64,000 nucleotides of DNA from Imbricaverruca yamaguchii (lineage: Eukaryota > Arthropoda > Thecostraca > Neoverrucidae): contig JAOTOL010001633.1 in NCBI GenBank assembly GCA_034440575.1, positions 2,896,501 through 2,960,500 of the forward strand, written 5' to 3'. A program made the position numbers and the translations under genes. Below the pieces are notes generated by a model. The model did no database searches and was not told the origin of the DNA. It was given only the letters and a program-made list of their open reading frames with translations. Below are positions 12,829-24,434 of the stretch, piece after piece; position 1 is the stretch's first letter; every line of letters starts with the position of its first letter.

Positions 12829-12912
12829 GTATGTATATATACATACATATATGTATATACATATACACATATGTATATGTATATATACATATGTGTATAC
12901 TTATATGTCTAT
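12774..12912. repeat. TA microsatellite with TG/CA-interspersed tail
   Basis: About 50 bases of pure TA (12774-12824) continue into ATATGTATATACATAC-type sequence to about 12912. Frames through it read as Tyr/Ile alternation in several registers and are not genes. Confidence 0.95.
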
Positions 12913-13834
12913 ATACGTTGGTAGGCGGAAGGTGTGCCAAGATTGACGTGAAACGCGGTGGCTTGGTTGGTGCTGCTGCTTGTTGTGATTCAGCTTCATT
13001 TCAGGCCGAGTGTTTCTTATGATCTGCGAATTTACGACATTACAGTGGCAAATGATTATCCAGGAACAGTTCCACTTCGCTTCACGCATGGGTAGGCACG
13101 AAAATTTCACTTTTGTCCATGGTTTAGAAGTACTTCTGCCATGTTTCGCTTCGTACGAACTGTGGTTAGTCATCTGAAACGGAGCTCGCGTGACTGGTGC
13201 GTTGCGACGGCATCCTTTTGGTACTTTTTGGTGCAATACTCTTCACACGCTTATATGTGTTTCGCTGTGCTTCTCGTTCTTTCTTTCTGCACTTTTCCCT
13301 GCATGGACATTCGTTTCAAAGGCGTAAAAGAGTTATGCCTTACTGAAGGTGGTAATCTACTTGGGAGCAAAGCGACTCGAACATGCATGTAACGTGTGGC
13401 TGGCAACTTTAATCCATACAATATATAATCGAGAGAGACAGCGCGAAGTGGTAGAACGTTGCTGAAAATAGCGCGGCGCTGAAGATAGCCGTCCAAAATG
13501 GCGGAATACAGCGGTGGGGAGTTGCCTGAAATAGCGCGAAGGAGAAGAGCCACATGGACAAAAAGTTTCGACTTTCAATTACACATATCAACCGATGGAG
13601 GAAGGGAGAAATAGTGAAGATCATCTCAGTTTCTCTACCATTCGGAAGGGGTGTGACGCAGCATGCCTACTGGACCGTCCACCATGCATGGCGGCACTAG
13701 GGTACTCATGCATCCAAATAATTTTTAGGTGAATATGTTTTCTTCAGATCATCCAAGAGCCGGCGATGCTTGACATACTCGTAGAACACGACATATGACT
13801 TGAATCATCACGATGTTCACCTGCAAGAATGGAA

Positions 13835-14016
13835 TATGAAGTAAATTTTGAAGTAAATCTGAAGAATCCGACCACAATGACCACGACTTTGACCTGAACG
13901 CCCCTCTTAGATTTTACACTCATGATGATCAGTGCGTCAAGTTACACATGTGTTCAAATTTTGAAGGATATCTGAAGAGTCCGTCCTCCCGGCCAACATC
14001 AATCTCAATATCAATG
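13835..14016 (-). repeat. right inverted end of the ~5.4 kb segment
   Basis: On the minus strand this reads the same blocks in the same order as 8575-8760, starting ATATTGAGATTGATGTTGG then CCGGGAGGACGGACTCTTC. Identity looks high enough for alignment by eye over about 180 bp. Confidence 0.75.
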
Positions 14017-14048
14017 TGAACCTGTTGCTAGCTTGACGGACGTTGCGT

Positions 14049-14157
14049 AGACAGATATTGTGGTGTAGGCAGATATTTGCGGTGTCAGCATACAATACGG
14101 TGTCAGCAGATATTACGGTGTCTGCAGATATTGTGGTGTCGACAGATATTGCGGTGT
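14049..14157 (+). repeat. 18 bp minisatellite, six units
   Basis: Six consecutive units of about 18 bp with consensus CAGCAGATATTGCGGTGT. One unit has an extra base and one a diverged centre. It lies just right of the inverted end at 14016. Confidence 0.9.
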
Positions 14158-14499
14158 GCGGCGTCTCTCAGCGCGTCGCATGTGAAGCCTCCGACATTTT
14201 GCGCAAAGTTGGTAGTTCTGCCCTCAGATGGCAGCTGATGCTTGTCGGTCAGTAATATTAGTAGCTTCAGGGAGCCGTCGGTTCTCAGTATTGGCACTGC
14301 TGGTAGAAAAGTGTGTGGGGGAAGGGGAGAGAGACGTTGAATACATTTTGCGACGGTTCCGTTCCGCCATGCAAAGCAATTCGGCGATGGCAAATTTTGG
14401 GAAAGAAATTTCGTGTGCGTGCATTTCGCGTGGCAGGACCGCTGTTCTGCGGACAAAACAATCGGTTTCCATCATCACCCATACTGCGGAAGATGAGAC

Positions 14500-14645
14500 G
14501 CGGGTAGCTCAGTGATTAAGATGAGCGTTTGGAAGATCAGATGCACGGGGTTTGTTCCCAGTGATGCCCGGCCTCCCTGCCATGGTGAGAGGTAGGCGAC
14601 CTCATGTAGTCTCAGCTACTCGGTACTCGGTAGAGCCAAAGACAA
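14500..14645 (+). mobile_element. tRNA-derived SINE, second subfamily
   Basis: The head GCGGGTAGCTCAGTGATTAAG resembles a tRNA 5' half with box A. GGGGTTTGTTCCCAGTGATG provides a box B-like GGTTTGTTCCC about 50 bp later. The following part (GATGCCCGGCCTCCCTGCCA, GGTGAGAGGTAGGCGAC) matches the body of the minus-strand SINE at 26655-26865. The tail GTCGTAAAA block is not visible, so the 3' end is probably lost. It is not a tRNA gene: the acceptor stem is not closed. Confidence 0.65.
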
Positions 14646-16166
14646 CAACGTCCTGCTGACGAGAAATGCACCTGTATGAATGTCACCTCTGCGCTCGTGT
14701 TCCAGGTGAACGTGTCAGTTGCCTGACAGCTGAGAGAGAGAAGCGGGTCACCGAGTGGAGAAAGAAGACTGCACCATTATTTCGTAAGGTGAGTTTGTGT
14801 TGGTAGATGGTTAATTTGTTTTCATTGTGTGCTGTGTAGGCTAATTTAGGTGCTTTCATTTGCGTTTGATCCATTTATTCTGATATCTCAGCTGTTTGTT
14901 CTTTAGCTGAGGCACAATCTACCATCAGCTAGATCATTTACATTGCGCGTGAAAAGTAATTTCAACCTGGCTTATGTGGTTTCCGGTGAGTGCCCAACAG
15001 AAAAAAGTTAGTCGCACACCGAAAAGAGTGTGAAACACAGCGCAGCAAGGACGAAAAGTAAGCACACGGCACAGATTCGGGCCAGCATCATCGCCTCCGT
15101 CTGTGGCCCCGAGTTCGCCGTAGCTGGACCGTCAGCTGTAGGAGATGACTTAGTTGAACACTGGCGATCCAGAGGCGAAGTGGAGGGGTATGAGTCCATG
15201 ACAAGCCGCGGGAGTCTGGGCCCATCCTTGGATGTGTAAGTGATTGTGTACATTAAAAGCTTCTACACACCTGGGGAAGAACAAGTTGGTTGGGAAGTCT
15301 GACAGAAAATCCAAGTGCAATCTTAACGGCAGCCGTCCATTTTGCTAAATTGGCTCCGTCTCGTCCTGTCCATAAGAAGGTAACCTATATGCTTGAGAGT
15401 CATGCAATAGCGAAGAGGAAAATGTCGTTTTGCTACGAATTGATTGTTCCTGCTTGGCATTATGTCGGAAGTCCCCAAGCAGCTCAAGGAGCTCATCCGC
15501 AAGCACTTGGTATTTGTTCTCCGAACGACATTGGTATTTGCGTTGAGAAAATACCAAACACCATGTTAATAAAGACATTAACAATAAGCGTATAATGTCG
15601 CTCCAAAATGTGCATCAAACGTAATGATTTGTATAATAGTAGACATGAAATAAGCTGCCCTATCTGCACATTGAATGGTTTCGTTAGGCCCTGTGTGCTT
15701 CTCCTGATTATTGTATCATACAATCTCCAGCTTGAGCGTAAAAAGTCGCCGAGTGCTACAAGAAGCCTAAAGCGCTGCGCCAAACTTTTCCGAAAGGACA
15801 GTAAAGTGCACATCAGCAGACAGGTATCGAACTTGCCAATCTCCCTACAGCATGGGTTTGTACAAGCAGGCCAATGTGCGGCCGTGTAAGCAGTGAACTG
15901 GTCAGATGTTTTCCACGTTAGTTTGAAGCAGTGTCTTCAACGTTAACGATTAATTACCTCCCCAGAAATTTCGGAAATCGCTATGAAGCCAACCTGATGT
16001 AAGATGAAATGACATTTGCAAGTATGGATGCGTTTCTCAAAATAAGCTTAAAATTGCGTGGTTTTCCCAGGTATTTACAACATGGCTGGGACCAGCGAGT
16101 CGCTAGTAAGCAAATATCAGCGCTTGTCAAATAACGTGACTGTTACCAACGTAATTCGACGTTGTA

Positions 16167-16169
<3 letters not shown>
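14646..16169. other. no recognised feature
   Basis: Mixed-composition sequence. Frames at 15030-15239, 15290-15595 and 15493-15813 overlap each other on both strands and match no family I know. No clear splice-site-bounded exon could be argued. Confidence 0.35.

Positions 16170-16234
<65 letters not shown>
16170..16234. repeat. AT dinucleotide microsatellite
   Basis: 65 bases of uninterrupted AT/TA alternation. Confidence 0.97.
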
Positions 16235-16238
<4 letters not shown>

Positions 16239-16381
16239 CACGTGAGAAGAAAATGTTCTATGAAATAACCGACACGAGCTACGAGACAAAATGGGCGGTG
16301 GCGTACTCCGCTCAGAGCATAATTATGTGTCAGTCGTGTGTGGGTGATTAGGCGGGCGATGGACCTGAGGCGATATAAACT

Positions 16382-17035
16382 TCAGTTTTGGTTTGATGAG
16401 AGCCATTTGGAAGGAACGGGCTGAATCATATGAGCGGGCAAAATGATGTGGCTCCGGAATGTCAGCACATATTTATAAGGCAGGGTATTGGTCAGGAACA
16501 AAAGGTTGCTGAGGATCACGGGTGATATGTCAGCGGGTTGAGGGTAAATGGTCCGACGGACGGGAAGGTCGGTGGTCTCGTTGGGCGGAACGCCCATGTG
16601 ACCGGGTATCCAGAGCGACGTTAGCCGGAGTTGTGCGTGATGGGCATTGCGCATTGATGGGTTTGTGTAGGTAGCGAGGCCGTCAGTGGAGGAGTGTGAG
16701 GCAGTGAACACGGCGCATGATGGTGGGTGTCCTGATGTGGTGTTCCGATTTACAAGAAGCGAACAAAGGAGATTCAAGACGCAAACACGGAGAAGGTGCA
16801 GGACAGCAGGGTAGCCGGGGCCACTCGCCACGGGGAGGCGGGGAGCTGCAGCTGATGGAGAACATGGAGCGGGCACGAGCCGACACGACACAATAGGTTG
16901 ACAGGGGCGACGCACCGTCGGGCGGAGAAGGTGGAAGCTCGAGCGGAGTGCCGTTGCCATGCCTCCCGTCTGTGTGTTCTTTTCTTCTTTTCGTAATCTC
17001 AGTCGCAGCGGGGTAGGTATAATAACACAGCCCAC
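16382..17035 (-). pseudogene. LINE ORF2 C-terminal RNase H relic (I-like)
   Basis: I-clade LINEs carry an RNase H domain after the reverse transcriptase to remove RNA from the new cDNA. The minus-strand frame contains CAVFTASHSSTDGLATYTNP and then LTSLWIPGHMGVPPNETTD. These correspond to the second-strand IFTDSQSAI-type block and the WIPGHxGIxGNExAD block. In the first block the catalytic Asp reads as Ala, and in the second the usual Ala-Asp is Thr-Asp. The tail LSNLLFLTNTLPYKYVLTFR and onward looks like a natural C terminus. The N-terminal half of the frame does not resemble RNase H and probably follows a frameshift. It could belong to the same family as the 6549-8574 element, but the two segments do not overlap. 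Confidence 0.65.
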
Positions 17036-18564
17036 CGTTGCGCAGGATGATCGGCTGGAACCAGCAAAACCTTACAATTATTGGACGATCAGACACACCG
17101 CACCACCCGGCCGCCGACATCGATGGCTACTCACTCCGCTGTGCATACCGAATGGTTCGGCGTTTATTTGCTTTCGTCCACTGCGGCGTGCAGCTCCAGC
17201 GCTATCACTGGCATAGGGGAGCCGGCGGTGATTGTGTGACCTTGTGGATGTTTGTGAACTTTTAGATGAGTTTATATCGAGAGGCCAGGTCAATGTTTTC
17301 TCGGAATAGACGCTCGAGCTGGGGGTGTTTTAAGGACCAAATTTGATGTGGGTGGGGGTCTGGTCGGGTGTTGGATCCTGGACTTTCAACGCCAGTGTAA
17401 AAAAAACTCACTGAAATAGAAAGTAAATTCCCGTGTTATTCACTTATTTCTGTTGCAGGCTCGCAGAACAGGTAGACAGGCAAGGGCACGATTTCCGGGA
17501 TAATTATGTTGCGCTGTCGTGCTGATGTGACATCTAGCTATTCGAAGTGTTGAAGGCTACGGATGTTGTCCTCAGCCGAGAGACTAGTGACAGGTGATGT
17601 AATGACGTGCGTTCCGTTGAAGATGTAGTGCCTGATTTTGTATGCTGTCAAGTGGGTGAGGGGATACATAATCAAATATGAATGCGTCATATTCCAGGAT
17701 TGAGTTAAGCCGATCTGCATAGATATCCCGACAGGATATCTGAGCATCTAATCTGAGTATCTAACATCTAATCTGAGTAGGATACCCCGATGTGCATTGT
17801 AGTCTTAACCGGAGTTGCAGCGCAGGATATGTAGTAGCTTACGGAAGTGCTGTTTAATATCGGTAGTACGGGGGTAAAAATGTTGTCATTTGTTGAGGAC
17901 AGTTCCACAGTATATCAACGTGGATGAGGGGATATTCTGGTCACGACAGCAACACGGGGAATAAATAAGCCACGAGAAGAGCATTGCTACGGATTTAGTT
18001 GCGAGATCCCAGATGGAGCACCAAGAATCAATGTGATTCATGGTGAGTTGTATGAATGGATGGCTTAATCTGCTGATGGATGTGTGCCCAAATGGCCAAA
18101 CCGTTTGCTTCATTTGAATGTTTTAAACCAGAGGTAATCAAGGGAAGTTGATTGACTGAGTAGTTAATCATGATTCGAAATTGATGAAGGATACAGCCTT
18201 GTCTTGTGAGCCGCCTTATTCGAGGTTACCCGAATGACAATTGCCGTATCCAAAGCTGAATGAAAGGGTAGCGCGAAATTGTTTGATTCAAGTGACTGTT
18301 CTACCCCTGATACCAATTCGGCGCGATTTATTTGAACCGTAGAACCGTCAACTTTATGGAATACCGGTTGCAAATGGACAAAGCGCGCTATGGTGTCTGT
18401 TTTTATACATAATTCCTCGTTTTGTGGAATCCACAACTTCGATAATGTTGTCAGCAGTGCTCCGTCCGGACCGAATATAATTTAAAGGTGGAACACATTC
18501 TTGTTAGTTTCGAGATAGATTGCGACCCGGTCATTGATTATTTATTTGAAAAGTTTGGAGGTAT
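17036..18564. other. no recognised feature
   Basis: No family motif, tandem array or tRNA-like element was recognised. Minus-strand frames near 17078-17293 and 18164-18436 are short and unsupported. Confidence 0.35.
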
Positions 18565-18690
18565 GGCTTTGATTAATGATAACATTAATCATAGCAAGCC
18601 CACTCTGGAGGTGTTCCTTAACAAGCCCACCACCAGGACGGCGCCACCGGTATTGTGTCAGCTCATGACGCCTTGCCTACTAGTTATGTG
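18565..18690 (+). repeat. fragment of the 23.3/28.7 kb repeat terminus
   Basis: AGCCCACTCTGGAGGTGTTC, AAGCCCACCACCAG, ACGGCGCCACCGGTATTGTG and GCTCATGACGCC appear in the same order as at 23305-23390, and on the minus strand at 28690-28790. So at least three copies of this terminus exist in 11 kb. Confidence 0.8.
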
Positions 18691-19289
18691 GAAAGTTTGG
18701 ACGTATAGCTGTTATGAGATATAGCACGATAGCTGTAGGTTAGATGACGAGTTTTGCAGGTTTTATCAAGAGGAATGATAATGCTAGCACAAAGAATTTT
18801 GGGAAGGTACCTTCGGATCTGAGCTAATTTACTTCCCCGAAAGTATCGTATGCGAACTTTCCAGAATGCACAGCGGTGTTCGTTACCTTCGAGAGGAACA
18901 GATTGAGTTCGTATTGTGTGATGGGGACTGTAGGGTTCGTGATTACCTGAGATGACGTCGCACCCGGCAATAATGTCGTGAAGGACAGATAGTGCGTGAC
19001 AGCATAATATTGGTGAGAGACTAGCATAACGAATTTGAAGACAAAACTAGCACTCTAGCCAAATGGGGAAGACCGTTGCTAAATTGTTTACTTGCTTAAT
19101 CAAAGGATCTGTTTTAATTGGCAATCTGTACTTTATTGCATCGCTTGCTTTTAGTGTGTACATCTTTTACATGGATAATGAACTCATAACTGAAATTAAA
19201 TACTAAATCTAGTGCCCAAAATTGGGTCGGTTTTGTACAAAATGTAATCACAGGAGAAAGCTTATGATGTAGTGACGTTTACATTATAC

Positions 19290-20300
19290 CGTATTCCTTG
19301 TATGCTGGTTGTGCCGGAACGAAGAAAATGACACTGATTCTAATTTCGTTAAAAGTCGCAGTGGGACGAGTTCTTATCAAGCTGCAATGCATATTAAATG
19401 TTCGAGATCCCAATCGGTAAAGTACGACAGGATCAGGAGAGGCTCTTTCCCAATAGGCGAATTAAAATTGACAAGTTCGATCGACGTTCATGGCCAACAG
19501 AGGAAGTGCCCAAAGCAATTGTCGGCATAAAACACCGCTATTAAACAAAAGATGTAGAGTAGTGTCACTGGAGGTGCATAGTGAATGATTTGTTCAACAT
19601 TGTGAATACTCGAAATACTAAGCAGGCATTTTCATGAAAAAAAATAAGCAGAACCCAGGTACATGCAAAAAAGAGCTGAGCGTAATTCAATTATTTCAAG
19701 ATTGGCATAGCGCTGATGTAGTATTGATGTTCAAGAAGGATAATGGACACTATAGGAAGCTACGGGTCAGCTAGTTTAATCTTACTAGTTTTCTAGACAA
19801 ACTGCTAATGAGAAAGTTCAGACTCGCCTCGATTGGTGTAACTTTCGGGATACACAGCATGTACTTCCGTCTGAAAAAAAATATTGCTTCGTTGGTCTTC
19901 TGGAATTCATGTAGCATAACACAAAGGAAGATTCCAATGACAACAGGGTATATGTAGTGTGCTTAGACTCTCGGACATCCTTGGATAGAAATGCACCCAA
20001 GCTTCTGATTCATTGGCGGAAGCAGCATGAGACTGATGGAAAATTATCAGTTGCATTGAAGCTACGGAAAGGAAACACGAGGTAGTAATATTAAACGGAT
20101 GCCAACCTGATTGAATGGACAATTACAAGTGGGGTGTGATCGGGTTGTGCTCTTTGTCCAAGTCTCTTTATCATGTTTGTGAACAACGTTGATACGATGC
20201 TGAGATATAAGGTTTTTCACGATTCTTCTGACATCGTTCTGGTAGAGATTCATAACAATAAAGCTGAACTAACACTGAACTGTACATAAAGGGCAAACCT
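19290..20300 (+). pseudogene. CR1-like LINE reverse transcriptase relic
   Basis: RT of non-LTR elements copies element RNA at the nicked target. Following the plus strand through several frames gives, in the normal order: DWHSADVVLMFKKDN (family WKxAxVxPIFKKG) at about 19700; SFLDKLL (family SLTSxxxKxLE); VYVVCLDSRTSLDRNAPKLL at about 19950 (family VxCLDFSKAFDxVPHxLL, RT motif A with its Asp kept); and LFIMFVNNVDTM at about 20160 (family LLFxIFINDI). The following DSSDIVL stands where FADDIVL is expected, so the catalytic FADD motif is destroyed. Many stops and frameshifts show an old copy. Whether 19290-19530 belongs to the element is uncertain. Confidence 0.6.
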
Positions 20301-20639
20301 CCGCAGTGTTGATCTTGATTTTGATTCTACTTTGTGCAATAGAGGGAAGGTAGTTGATGGTGGATGGGCTGATATGCCGGTTGATGTACACTGCGCAGGC
20401 CCCTTTTAGATGGGCCCTCTAGTTCAGGTTGGCCCTATGTCATAAAGCATGCTTATAAATTGGAAATAACGTCAGCAATAGACCTGACGTGGATATTGTG
20501 CTGACCTTCAGATATGATATGGTGATGAGGTTAGTCATTGTAACACAATGGTGTTGACACTTTCTCTAGAACTCAGGAAATTACATTAATTACGGGTATC
20601 CAGGTTTTTCTCCTCCCATATCATCCTCAATGCTTAGGC

Positions 20640-21450
20640 TTAACACGCGCCCTGGAGGGGGGGGGGCGAAATCTGCCCACCCATCCGGTTTTTTCCTAGA
20701 TAACTTCAGATGTTACCTGCCGATATATGCCATTATTGGCCTACCTGCTCATAAGTGACGGGCTCGTTGCTTAAAGTAAAACATGAAAATCTACCGAAGA
20801 TTTTTCGAGTTAGGGGTCGCTAAATTCAAAACATTTTCTCAGCGCCAGACCACAAATATCGGCGTTGATGCACTTCCAGTATATTGGCAAAAAGGAGGTG
20901 TTCTTGGAAAAACTAGCGACTTGTTTGGTGTACATTGTTATGCTATATTGTATCAAAGTCATGTCAGGTCACCGAGGTCAAGTCAGGTGAAGTTTATGAC
21001 AGGTTGACACACGCCCTGGAGGGGGATGGTGAAATCCGCCCACACCTGGCCCACATTTTTCTTACGTAACGCCATATTGTACCGGCCGATATACGCCATT
21101 TTTTGCGTACGTTCTTGGAAATTATCGGCACGTTGTTTAAAGTAAGTCAAATGAAAATCTGCCCATAACTTTTCAACTTAGGGGCCGTTAAAATAAAACA
21201 ATTTGCAGCGCCAGACCACAAAAACCAGCGCTGATGCGCTTCCCGTGTATTGGCAAAAGGGAACTGTTCTTGACGACACTGGCGACTTGTTTGATGAACA
21301 TTGTTATGATATATAATCTAAAAGTCATGTTAGGACGCCGAGGTCAAGTCAGGTCAAGTTCATGACAGGCTAATAGAACCAAACTTGGTAAACTGGAATG
21401 TTGTCAAAAATGCAAATGACTGGCATGCGATTGATGTCACTTTGGTTGTT
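20640..21450 (+). repeat. TTAA-bounded dimeric repeat, copy A
   Basis: Two head-to-tail monomers of about 365 bp start at 20640 (TTAACACGCGCCCTGGAGG) and 21004 (TTGACACACGCCCTGGAGG). Both contain CGCCAGACCACAAA, GGCAAAA.GG, ACTGTTCTTG or GTGTTCTTG and GTCA.GTCAGGTCACCGAGG-type blocks and finish in TTCATGACAGG. A tail of about 80 bp (AACCAAACTTGGTAAACTGG and onward to about 21450) is shared with the inverted copy at 49995-50818. No coding motif. Confidence 0.85.
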
Positions 21451-21754
21451 ACCCCTTACACATCCCGAAATCTACTGTTTGGCATTGTGTGCCTAAGCGT
21501 TTCCATACTTCATCAATGTATTTCACTCCTTTCTTTGCGAAGCCGATTGTGCCGAACCGCCCAACGGAGCAATCGGGTGGGCAGCCCGGTTCCGTTAGCT
21601 GGAGCAGGTAATGACCTGCTAAAGTGCTCCTATATAGGTGACCTGAGGTCAAATGGCGGATCTGGCATCTGTATTGCATCATTAGTAATGTCATTTAAAC
21701 ACAATCATAGGGATCGATAACATTGACAAGCCAATCCACGCAAAACCAGAAAAT

Positions 21755-21952
21755 TTGCGATTTTGACCTCATTTGACCTTGAAGATATTGACCTCAGGCC
21801 ATGAAATGTGCACATAATAGAGTTCACGATCGTGCCCATCGACCCTGCAAATTTCGTTGCTCTAGCCCCAGTAGGAGCCGAGATGTCAGGGGGATGGAAT
21901 CCGCCCCCTCCAGTGCGCGTAATTTTCCGAGGCCCGCCAGGGCGCGTGTTAA
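21755..21952 (-). repeat. short TTAA-ended repeat sharing the terminal motif
   Basis: The plus strand ends CGCCAGGGCGCGTGTTAA at 21935-21952, the reverse complement of the start of the 20640 repeat, so 20640 and 21952 form inverted ends of 16 matching bases. The body (TTTTGACCTCATTTGACCTT, then CGAGATGTCAGGGG, AATCCGCCCCCTCCAGTGCG) matches 25695-25887. Confidence 0.8.
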
Positions 21953-22269
21953 CCCAGATGTGCACATGTGGCTCTTGCTCACACCTATACCTCGATGTGC
22001 TATGTCTTTGTCGAAGGAGGCTGGATGATCGGATCTTTTAACCTACGGGGTGAGACACCACCGTTTGCCAAATAATCCGATTATGTCGATTTCTTCCGGA
22101 AATTGTTAACAAACGACTGGGTCGACAGCCAGCCTCGGTTCTCTACAGGTACGCCGACTGGGACGGTGGCGCCGTCTATTACTGCAGCGTTGACCGGTAT
22201 AGTGGCGCCACCTATTACAGTGCCATTTCCACAGCTTGGCCGTTTTACTGTTTTTCAAAATAATGTACC

Positions 22270-23395
22270 CACCATCGTGAATTTCTTCTTCGCCATTTTG
22301 GCGTGGCATAGTCAGTGTTGCTTGGTATTGTTGCAGGGTGAAACTTTACTCTTTGTCATGCCACCGCTTGGCGGCCCTACGGATTATCTGGGCGGCGACC
22401 GATGGCGCTTAACGTGCATCGAGCAATGCCAGAACCTCAATAATGCCGGAAAGCTTCACGTAAAAAGGTAAACAATGACAGGGTTAGATATCTATAAAAG
22501 TATTCGAGTCTGGCATAAGAAGGCAGCTGATTTTATGCAGGTTTATTTGAGACAATTTGAAAATTTATCGCTTATGTAGAACATCTGATAAACAATTGAA
22601 TGGAATGCAATGTCATGATTCGAGATACAAATCTTGGAATCGAGTGTAAAAACGACAGGGTTAGAAAGCCATGAAGTAGTCGTGAATGACATCAAAACAC
22701 AACAAATGTTGTGTCGGTTTATTTGAGATCATTGTAAATAAATTCGCTCATGTAGAATATCTGATATACAAGTTAAAGGAATACAATGTGATAACTCGAA
22801 AAACAAATCCTGGAATTAAGTGAAAAATTACAGGGTTATATGTCTATAAAAGTAATCGATTATGACATCAGAATGCAGCTGATTTTATGTCGGTTTCTTT
22901 GAGACTATTGGAAAATAATTTGGTGATGCATAGCATCTGATATACTATTTAAAGGAATGTCATGTTGTAATTTATGGCACAAATTCTGGAATTGAGTGCA
23001 AAAATGACCAGATAAAACATTCGTGGAAGTTATTCAAGATAATATAAAATTGTAGCAGGCTTTATTTTCGTTTCGTTAAGAACATTGGAAATTGTTAGCA
23101 TATTACAAAGAAAATGTATGACGCTTATCAAAAGATTTCGAGAGTCCAAATGCTCCCATTTCACATTAATGATAAAGTGATAGGTTAAAATTACTTTATA
23201 ATAAAACGAACTACACTTCATAAGAGAGCTTGTTTCAATGTTGTTCAAATTTGACCATTGTAAATTGCTTGCACCTCCTCTAGAAACCAGAATATAACAT
23301 TAATGATAGGCCCACTCCGGTGGTGTTTCTTCACAAACCCACCACCAGAGCGGCGTCACCAGTATTATGTCCGCTCATGACGCCTAATGTTGTCA
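22270..23395 (+). repeat. ~1.1 kb repeat with internal ~178 bp tandem units, copy 1
   Basis: Inverted copy of 28690-29665. After a block containing CATGCCACCGCTTGGCGGCC and GCCAGAACCTCAATAATGC, three to four diverged units of about 178 bp follow from about 22480. Each has ATAAAAGTA.TCGA, GATTTTATG..GGTTT.TTTGAGA, GAACATCTGATA.AC and GGAATTGAGTG.AAAA blocks. The copy ends with ACCAGAATATAACATTAATG and the TGACGCC terminus at about 23390. A 64-codon frame in the first block is kept open in both copies (see findings). Confidence 0.85.
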
Positions 23396-24144
23396 TGTGT
23401 TATTTTGGTGCTCCATGGGTGAATTGTTAATCTTCGTACATGTAGCAACAACAATGCAATGCAACAACGAGGTCTTGGTTTATTTGTAATGCAAATTTTT
23501 CAATTGCATTGGTACGTTTTAGTTTTATCTGTTGGCCTGAAGATTGCTTTTCATCACAAGATTACAGCTGTTCACGCTTTTTATAGTAGACTAGTTTTAG
23601 CTTATGTGTGATGTTCGTACGTTTGATGTTGCTTGCTATGTCCTGTACGACTCTCATTCACCTTATGAACAGAGTTCATATAATTTCGATAGCAGAGGTG
23701 GATGGTGCTTGTTCTGTTTGTATATGTCTGGTTGGTGTTCCTGTTCATGTGTCTCTTGATATCGTTTTCAACCTGTGTGTTTGTGTAACCATTGTTTGCT
23801 AGAATCTGCTTTATGCTGTCAAATTAGGTATGAAGAAGTTGGTAGGAATAACAATTACGACTTGCTCTCTTTTCAAAGACACGCAGGCCACTCTGTATCT
23901 TTCGGGACACCTACTTTTGCGTTCATATCTAATCCCATGCTGAACACTTTCAGGTATACTGAGATACATTTTTGATCAGGAGGACTTACAAGTACAGGCA
24001 AAAAAATGGAATCTTCCGATCGATAGGTGTTTCAGATGTGAAATTCAGAACTGAGTTTTCCTCTAATTTTGAGGTGAGTTCACTGAGTTGATCCTATCCC
24101 TCATATCAACAAAACTTCATCAACATGACTGTTAGTTATTTGGG
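23396..24144. other. no recognised feature
   Basis: AT-rich sequence with scattered stops. No repeat or motif recognised. Confidence 0.35.
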
Positions 24145-24434
24145 CTTTACGGCGCATCGACCATGTCGATCATATAGAACATGCCTGTGGTTGATATGAG
24201 GAGTAACAGCGGGGTCACAGAAAACATTGTTTTCCAGGCGGCACATGCAAAAGCTGACAAATAGGTACATAATGGGGAGCCCATAGACACGCCTCCCTTT
24301 TGCCGATACCGTTGTCCATCTGGCCAACGGAAGGGAGACTCCATGATGGACGCACGGATCGGTTCTGAAGAATGTTGCCCAACAACTGCAGCTGGTTTAG
24401 AGCCTCTCCCCGCCAGATGTCCTAGGATTGGCAT
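24145..24434 (-). pseudogene. Penelope-like element RT fragment
   Basis: The minus-strand frame reads GQRYRQKGGVSMGSPL at about 24271-24318, followed by LSAFACAAWKTMF. Penelope-like RTs carry the pattern F..G..YRQ.DGVAMGSPL.P.LA..FM..LE at this point, and the match in order and spacing is good. The next expected block (PLLY.RYVDDxF) is only hinted at by PLLLLIS..GMFYMID, so the catalytic pair is not intact. The GIY-YIG endonuclease was not seen. On the plus strand GGGCTTTACGGCGCATCGAC at about 24141-24160 recalls the SINE tail block. The assignment rests on one motif. Confidence 0.45.

Larger units (their letters stand above)
8575..14016. mobile_element. putative ~5.4 kb element with long inverted ends
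   Basis: The left end (8575-8760) and the reverse complement of the right end (about 13835-14016) share a string of blocks: TTGATATTGGCCGGGAGG, GACTCTTC.GAT.TCCTTCAAAA, GACGCACTGATCATCATGAG, AGAGG.GCGTTCA and GTCGTGGTCATTGTGGTCGG. Further direct copies of the same unit lie inside, at 8740-9120 and 12520-12766. The layout fits a DNA transposon or foldback-type element whose ends are made of subterminal repeats. No transposase was recognised in between. It interrupts the LINE on its left. The boundaries and single-element status are inferred. Confidence 0.45.

Noticed and set aside
12702..13022. Tyr/Ile-rich frames on both strands
   Set aside because: They are the TA microsatellite translated; the same happens at 16170 and 62799.
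14500..14580. Possible tRNA gene (box A and box B-like sequences)
   Set aside because: The acceptor and anticodon stems do not close, and the body continues into SINE sequence shared with 26655-26865.
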